Assembly (NCBI GenBank): GCA_043101635.1
Contig: JBICIE010000314.1
Span: forward strand, 1-17,395
DNA from: CAYMJK01 sp043101635
Lineage (GTDB): Bacteria; Planctomycetota; Phycisphaerae; Phycisphaerales; UBA1924
Direction of reading: 5' to 3'
DNA: 17,395 nt
Shown piece after piece: positions 13,887 to 17,395 of this stretch (its first letter is position 1; each line of letters starts with the position of its first letter). Both the position numbers and the translations under genes were made by a program. The notes beneath the pieces are model-generated. The model saw only the letters and a list, made by a program, of their open reading frames with translations, had not been told where the DNA came from and did no database searches.

Positions 13887-14452
13887 GCGCCGTGCTCCTC
13901 GGCCGTCCGGGCGAACATGATGTGATCGCGCCACGCGCCGCCGATGTGCAGGTACCGCAGCGCCAGTCCCTCGCGCCGCATCCCGAGCTTCTCGGCGACG
14001 CGCAGGCTCGCGATGTTCTCCGGGATGATGTTCGCCTGCACGCGGTGCAGGCCGAGCCCCTCCGGCTCGGGCGCGAAGGCGATGTCGAGCATCTTCGCCA
14101 TCGCCTCGGTGCACAGGCCGCGTCCGAGGCAGTCGGCGCTGATGCGCCACCCGGCGTAGCAGCTTCGGAAAGGCCCGCGGAAGATCTGCCCGAAGGCAAA
14201 CAGCCCGGCGAGAGCGCCGCCCTCGAGCAGGAAGCCGGCCCGGCGGAAGCCGGCCCCGCTGGCGCACTCCGCCGCGGCCCGCTGGAGCTGCTCATCGAAG
14301 ATCGCGCCGGGGTCGCGCCCCGCCTCGCCGGTTGCGCTCCACGGCGCGAAGTGATCGCGGCTGATCGTGAACACGCGGATGAACTCGTCGCGGTCCTGCT
14401 CGCCGAGCGGGCGGAGCGTCAGGCGCGCGGTCTGCACGATGTGCGGCGGCAC
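13880..14452 (-). CDS. GNAT family N-acetyltransferase (RimJ/RimL-like), downstream copy
   Basis: GNAT enzymes move an acetyl group from acetyl-CoA to an amine. This 190-residue protein begins with the RimJ-type strand TARLTLRPLGEQDRDEF and carries the acetyl-CoA motif as GRGLCTEAMAKMLDIAF (the Q/RxxGxG/A loop). The later block HRVQANIIPENIASLRVAEKLGM is the classic Asn-rich region, followed by EGLALRYLHIGGAWRDHIMF. The substrate, a protein N-terminus or a small amine, cannot be told. GTG 14452 is preferred because TACCTT sits 5 bases upstream; TTG 14479 would add nine residues but lies in a hairpin loop. It follows another GNAT gene in the same direction and converges with the zinc-ribbon gene. 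Confidence 0.9.
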   Translation of the reverse strand: MPPHIVQTARLTLRPLGEQDRDEFIRVFTISRDHFAPWSATGEAGRDPGAIFDEQLQRAAAECASGAGFRRAGFLLEGGALAGLFAFGQIFRGPFRSCYAGWRISADCLGRGLCTEAMAKMLDIAFAPEPEGLGLHRVQANIIPENIASLRVAEKLGMRREGLALRYLHIGGAWRDHIMFARTAEEHGAQ

Positions 14453-14457
14453 AGGGC

Positions 14458-14463
14458 AAGGTA
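14458..14463 (-). promoter_or_regulatory. Putative -10 for the downstream GNAT gene
   Basis: On the minus strand TACCTT fits TANNNT and is followed by 5 bases and then GTG 14452. It overlaps the end of the intergenic hairpin. Confidence 0.35.
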
Positions 14464-14490
14464 GGGCGCCTGGCGCCAAGGCGCGCTACC
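14460..14490. repeat. Inverted repeat between the two GNAT genes
   Basis: GGTAGGGCGCC (14460-14470) and GGCGCGCTACC (14480-14490) pair at 10 of 11 positions around a 9-base loop. The stem includes the TAG stop of the upstream GNAT. There is no T-tract in either direction, so it is not a standard terminator. It may stabilise the mRNA end or control the second gene. Confidence 0.6.
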
Positions 14491-15115
14491 GGCCCAGGGT
14501 CCACAGGTCGTGCAGCTTCCACTCGGCGCCGGTCTGCAGGCGGGTGCGCCCCTCCGGCTGGCGCTGGAAGCCGAGCCGCTCCACCAGCCGGATCGCCGCT
14601 TCGTTGTCGCGCTGGATGTAGCCCCGGATGAGATGCAGCCCGAGGCCGTCGGGCAGGTCGTCCATTGCGTGCTGCGTGATCAGGCGCAGGGCCCGCGTGG
14701 CCACGCCCCGCCCCCCTTCGCCCGCGCCGACCCAGCAGCTCGCGTCTGCCGTCCAGTCCAGGCCGCGGCTGATGCTCACCAGGTTGAAGGCCCCGACGAT
14801 GCGACCGTCGGCCCAGGCCATCCGGCGCCGGGCCGTTCCGGTCCGCTCGCCGTCCTGGGTCAGGCGAAGCTGGCGCGCAAACAACTGCTCGTCGGTCTCG
14901 CCGGGCATGTGCAGCGGGCTGAACAGGGCCAGGCGCTCGCGGCTGCGCCTGATCACGTCGAGGAAGGCGTCCCGGTCGGCCGCTTCCAGCGGGCGCAGGG
15001 TCAGGGTCGCGGGCGGCTCCACGCGCACCGGACGAGCCGGCGCCATCTCCGGCAGCGCGCCGGCCGAAGTTCTGGCGCAGGCAGTCGATTGCCGGACATC
15101 GTTGGTCTGACGCAT
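14486..15115 (-). CDS. GNAT family N-acetyltransferase, upstream copy
   Basis: The 209-residue protein has the same RimJ/RimL-type layout as its neighbour: a first strand TLTLRPLEAADRDAFLDVI after a 35-residue polar extension, a central SCWVGAGEGGRGVATRAL holding the acetyl-CoA loop GGRGVA, and HLIRGYIQRDNEAAIRLVERL with the conserved Asn. FSPLHMPGE and WADGRIVGAFNLV are also typical. ATG 15115 follows GGGGAGA at good spacing; ATG 15046 would trim most of the polar extension. The two GNAT genes differ clearly in sequence, so any duplication is old, or they were assembled from separate sources. It is divergent from the polytopic membrane protein with 32 bp between starts. Confidence 0.9.
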   Translation of the reverse strand: MRQTNDVRQSTACARTSAGALPEMAPARPVRVEPPATLTLRPLEAADRDAFLDVIRRSRERLALFSPLHMPGETDEQLFARQLRLTQDGERTGTARRRMAWADGRIVGAFNLVSISRGLDWTADASCWVGAGEGGRGVATRALRLITQHAMDDLPDGLGLHLIRGYIQRDNEAAIRLVERLGFQRQPEGRTRLQTGAEWKLHDLWTLGR

Positions 15116-15136
15116 GGCGTCTCCCCGGGGGTCGTC

Positions 15137-15142
15137 TAGAGT
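15137..15142 (+). promoter_or_regulatory. Putative -10 for the 422-residue membrane protein
   Basis: TAGAGT fits TANNNT and is followed by 5 bases and then GTG 15148. No Shine-Dalgarno is seen. Confidence 0.45.
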
Positions 15143-15147
15143 GCCCC

Positions 15148-16416
15148 GTGAGCGCGGCGGTAGTTCCTGCGATCGCTGGGGTTGTGGCGCTTATCGGCGC
15201 GGCGGCTGCCCTTGCGCTACTCATTCGCTGGGGGCGGATCCCGGGCGGGGCGCCGGCCGCGGCGATCGCCGGGGGGATCCTCGCGGGGGTTCTCCTGGGC
15301 CCGTCGGTGGCGTGGCGGGCCGCGCCGGATCTCTCCTGGCGATATCTGAGAGGCAATCCCGAGGCGCAGCAGGCCCTGGCGATGGCGCGCCAGGAGGCCC
15401 GCACCGAGCTGCTGGCGATGGAGGCCGCTGGCGCCGACGCGCTGGCCATCGAAGCGCGAGCGCAAGAGCTGCGCGAGGCGCGGGCGCCGGCCGAGCGCTG
15501 CGCCGTCGAGGCCCGGCGCGTCGAACTGGATGCGCGCGCGTGGCTGGGGCTGCTGGCCCTGAGCGTTGCACTGGCCCTCGCCGGCTGGGGGCGGACGCAG
15601 CGGACCGGCTTTGCCCGGCTGGCCTGGCCGGATCGCAGCGGGCCGGACTCGTGGACGCTGGCGCTGCCGGGGGCGTCGATGTCGGTGCTGGCGGGGCTGG
15701 TGGCCGCGGCGATGCTGCGCTGGGGCGTGGGTCTTGAGATGGGGGCCGCGGTCGCGGTGGGCGGGGCGTTCGGGGCCGGGGCGGCGCTGGGGCCGCTGCC
15801 GCTGCGGCGCGGGCTGGCCGTCGAGGGCGCGGCTGACCGGCTGGGGATCGTGTGTCTGCTGGTTTCGGCCGGGCTGATGATCGGGGGGGCGTGGGTGGCG
15901 GGCGCACGTCCTTGGGCCATTGCGCTGCCGGCGGGGGCGCTCGTACTGGGGTGGATCGCCGGCTGGCTTGCGCGCCCGACTTCGCGCGTGCGCTTCATCG
16001 CGCGCGAGGCGCTGCTGGTGGTGGGGGCGCCGGGCGCGGTGGCGCTGGCGGCGGGGCAGATCGAGCTTGCTGAACTGACCGGGTCGTGGCGCTCCATCGG
16101 ATCTGTCGTGGCGCTGGCGCTGCTCGCCGGCGGGGGGCAACTGCTGGGGGCGTGGCTCGGCATGATCGGCGTGCGGGCCCACGGCCGGCCGATGGGTGTG
16201 GCGCTGGAAGCGCTGTGCGCCGGCTTCGGCCTGATGCAGGCGTGCGCCGGGCTCGCGCTGATCGCCCTCGGCGTGATCGACCCGCAGTCGACCCCGGGCG
16301 CTGTGAGCCTCGCGGCGCTGCTCTTGAGCGGGCTGATGATCGAGATGACGGCGCCGGCGACGCTTGCGACGTGGCGCGGGGTAGAGAAGATCGTGGAGGA
16401 GTTCGGGGAGGAGTGA
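15148..16416 (+). CDS. Polytopic membrane protein with weak antiporter-like N-terminus, function unknown
   Basis: This 422-residue protein has about ten hydrophobic helices. The first two lead into GILAGVLLGPS, which resembles the GxLLGPS turn of CPA-type cation/proton antiporters. A charged, Ala/Glu/Arg-rich segment follows at about 68-130 (QALAMARQEARTELLAM, ARAQELREARAPAERC), predicted to be a long soluble helix or coiled coil. The remaining helices are Gly/Ala-rich with few charged residues, for example ASMSVLAGLVAAAMLRWGVG and GSVVALALLAGGGQLLGAWL. No catalytic or ion-binding motif stands out, so the antiporter link is only a hint. GTG 15148 is set by the TANNNT element 5 bases upstream. 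Several frames on both strands are open here because of the base composition, but only this one is protein-like. Confidence 0.78.
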   Translation: MSAAVVPAIAGVVALIGAAAALALLIRWGRIPGGAPAAAIAGGILAGVLLGPSVAWRAAPDLSWRYLRGNPEAQQALAMARQEARTELLAMEAAGADALAIEARAQELREARAPAERCAVEARRVELDARAWLGLLALSVALALAGWGRTQRTGFARLAWPDRSGPDSWTLALPGASMSVLAGLVAAAMLRWGVGLEMGAAVAVGGAFGAGAALGPLPLRRGLAVEGAADRLGIVCLLVSAGLMIGGAWVAGARPWAIALPAGALVLGWIAGWLARPTSRVRFIAREALLVVGAPGAVALAAGQIELAELTGSWRSIGSVVALALLAGGGQLLGAWLGMIGVRAHGRPMGVALEALCAGFGLMQACAGLALIALGVIDPQSTPGAVSLAALLLSGLMIEMTAPATLATWRGVEKIVEEFGEE

Positions 16417-16576
16417 GGGGCAGGGATCAGCGATCTGCCATCAGGGATCAGGGGGCGGGTCTCATGGAGCCCCCGAGCGCGAGCTCGGGCGGGTGTGTTG
16501 GCGATGCGCAGCGAGAGCGCCCCGACAACGGCCGAGAACGTCGTAATCAGCCGGGCTTCGCCCGAGGTCCCAGTGC

Positions 16577-16595
16577 GGCAGGATTCCATCCTGCC
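16577..16595. repeat. Palindromic element, copy 1 (GGCAGGAT-TCC-ATCCTGCC)
   Basis: An 8-bp perfect inverted repeat with a 3-base centre. A second copy with a different centre occurs at 16714-16732. Confidence 0.8.
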
Positions 16596-16640
16596 GCCGA
16601 CGAGCGCCCGACCCCAGCGCCAATCACACCGACCACCCCC

Positions 16641-16685
16641 TCCATCAAGTCCACCAATTCCATCGAGTCCATCAAGTCCATCAAG
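16641..16685. repeat. 9-bp tandem repeat, five units of TCCATCAAG
   Basis: Units read TCCATCAAG, TCCACCAAT, TCCATCGAG, TCCATCAAG, TCCATCAAG; a sixth, TCCGTCCCC, is decayed. On the minus strand they would encode a Leu-Met-Asp-type tripeptide repeat, but the surrounding frame is not protein-like. Confidence 0.85.
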
Positions 16686-16713
16686 TCCGTCCCCGATGCG
16701 CCGCCCCCTCCCC

Positions 16714-16732
16714 GGCAGGATGCAATCCTGCC
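16714..16732. repeat. Palindromic element, copy 2 (GGCAGGAT-GCA-ATCCTGCC)
   Basis: Same 8-bp arms as copy 1 with a different 3-base centre, which suggests selection or copying of the arms rather than chance. Confidence 0.8.
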
Positions 16733-16823
16733 CCACCCCCCAGCGCGCGCCGCCACCGCAACAAACGGATCCCCCCGCGGCCTCCTTCACCGCGCCGGCG
16801 CCCTCCCGCGCGCGCCATGACCT

Positions 16824-16849
16824 GGGTACCCCCCCACTCCGAGGGGGGC
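16824..16849. repeat. Intergenic repeat element, copy A
   Basis: It begins GGGTACCCCCCCACTCCG and continues AGGGGGGC. Copy B at 17003-17028 is the same sequence inverted, differing at one base (A against T) within the matched 26 bp. Confidence 0.8.
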
Positions 16850-17002
16850 TTGCCCTCCTACCACGCCTCCTTGCTCCCTCTCTCAACAACACATCAACCG
16901 CGCCCTCGCGCGCGGCGCTGTCCATGCGCCCACCCTTGCTCAGGGCTTCAGCTCCTCACGCAGATCCGGGCTTCGACTTCGCAGGGCCGGTAGCCTCGGT
17001 AG

Positions 17003-17028
17003 GCCCCCCACGGAGTGGGGGGGTACCC
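17003..17028. repeat. Intergenic repeat element, copy B (inverted)
   Basis: The reverse complement of copy A apart from one base. In this copy CCCCCCAC (17004-17011) and GTGGGGGG (17015-17022) form a perfect 8-bp stem around GGA; the variant base in copy A breaks one pair of that stem. It lies 22 bp downstream of the glmS stop, but has no T-tract. Confidence 0.8.
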
Positions 17029-17049
17029 AAAGCCGAGTGCGGAGTCCCC

Positions 17050-17395
17050 TCACTCCACCGTCACGCTCTTGGCGAGGTTGCGGGGCTTGTCGACATCGTG
17101 GCCGCGGAGGACGGCGGCGTGGTAGGCCATGAGCTGGAGGGGCACGACCGCCAGCATCGGGCTGAGGCATTCGGGGCAGTCGGGGATGTAGAGGGTGTCG
17201 TCGGCGTGGCGGGTGATCTCGGTGTCGCCCTCGGTGGCGACGGCGATGATGCGCCCGCCGCGGCTCTTGACCTCGGCGATGTTGCCCATGACCTTGTCGT
17301 ACTGGGCGCCGCGGGTGGCGATGAAGACGCAGGGCATGCCATCGTCGATCAGCGCGATGGGCCCGTGCTTCATCTCGGCGGCGGGCATGCCCTCG
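17050..17395 (-). CDS. glmS: Glutamine-fructose-6-phosphate aminotransferase, C-terminal end only
   Basis: GlmS makes glucosamine-6-phosphate from fructose-6-phosphate and glutamine, the first committed step to UDP-GlcNAc for peptidoglycan. Only the last 114 or so residues lie in the window, the end of the second SIS (sugar isomerase) domain. The C-terminal hallmarks are clear: AAEMKHGPIALID, GGRIIAVATEGD, VPLQLMAYHAAVLRG and the terminal block DVDKPRNLAKSVTVE, which matches the invariant C-tail that closes over the sugar site. The start lies beyond the right edge, so an upstream glmS ribozyme or other control cannot be judged. Downstream lies the repeat-rich intergenic DNA. Confidence 0.97.
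   Translation of the reverse strand, partial: EGMPAAEMKHGPIALIDDGMPCVFIATRGAQYDKVMGNIAEVKSRGGRIIAVATEGDTEITRHADDTLYIPDCPECLSPMLAVVPLQLMAYHAAVLRGHDVDKPRNLAKSVTVE

Larger units (their letters stand above)
16417..17049. other. Repeat-rich intergenic stretch without a credible gene
   Basis: No frame in these 633 bp has protein-like composition. It holds a CAGGGATCAG direct repeat (16421-16430 and 16442-16451), a palindrome CCCGAG/CTCGGG (16472-16489), two GGCAGGAT palindromes, a 9-bp tandem array and an inverted pair of 26-bp elements. It separates the membrane protein gene from the end of glmS. No promoter, tRNA or terminator with a T-tract is seen. Confidence 0.75.

Noticed and set aside
16641..16685. 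CRISPR-like array
   Set aside because: Units are 9 bp and directly adjacent with no spacers, so this is a simple tandem repeat.
16547..16756. 69-codon minus-strand frame through the tandem repeat
   Set aside because: Its only order comes from the 9-bp repeat; it lacks a ribosome site and its ends fall in palindromes.
14292..16925. 877-codon minus-strand frame
   Set aside because: It crosses both GNAT genes, the membrane protein and the repeat region; composition is Ser/Ala/Arg/Pro noise.

Overview
The window is a very GC-rich chromosomal segment from a bacterium that most resembles the Planctomycetota, probably the Phycisphaerae. The clues are a secreted beta-propeller-type protein ending in two dockerin-like EF-hand repeats, a zinc-ribbon membrane protein starting with a CPRCGYD motif, a Hanks-type Ser/Thr kinase, an FHA protein, and intergenic DNA full of short palindromes and tandem repeats. 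The assignment is inferred from protein style; no rRNA or other marker gene is present. I see no tRNA, rRNA, CRISPR array, transposase, phage gene or plasmid function.

Layout, left to right. A membrane protein (minus strand) runs off the left edge and is divergent from a class I SAM methyltransferase. It is followed by a single-domain FHA protein and a 577-residue secreted choice-of-anchor-I/dockerin-like protein, both minus strand. Next come a zinc-type alcohol-dehydrogenase homologue with a degraded catalytic metal site and a tiny two-helix membrane protein, then convergent uppP (cell-wall lipid carrier recycling). A plus-strand block follows: a TrmH/SpoU-family RNA methyltransferase, a secreted protein with two cysteine-free thioredoxin folds, a TrmL-like tRNA methyltransferase, a small lipoprotein and a membrane-anchored peptidoglycan amidase. 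A cytosolic Ser/Thr kinase and a metallophosphoesterase then form a tight pair. Beyond a 400-bp non-coding unit lie a zinc-ribbon membrane protein, two tandem GNAT acetyltransferases (minus), a 422-residue polytopic membrane protein, a repeat-rich intergenic stretch of about 630 bp, and the C-terminal end of glmS (minus), which runs off the right edge.

Themes. GlmS, UppP and the amidase all serve cell-envelope synthesis or turnover, but they are not in one operon. The kinase and phosphatase could form a reversible phosphorylation switch. The FHA protein is a possible phospho-reader but lies 9 kb away, so any link is speculative. Two kinds of gene start are visible. Some genes have a clear Shine-Dalgarno (FHA, dockerin-like, thioredoxin-like, upstream GNAT). 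Others have a TANNNT hexamer ending 5 to 7 bases before the start codon and no obvious ribosome site, as expected for leaderless transcripts.

The best candidates for something undescribed are the stand-alone unit at 12520-12884 (near-consensus promoter plus a perfect 12-bp terminator, no convincing protein), the kinase/phosphatase pair, the recurring leaderless-start motif, and the two proteins that keep an enzyme fold but have lost the catalytic residues.
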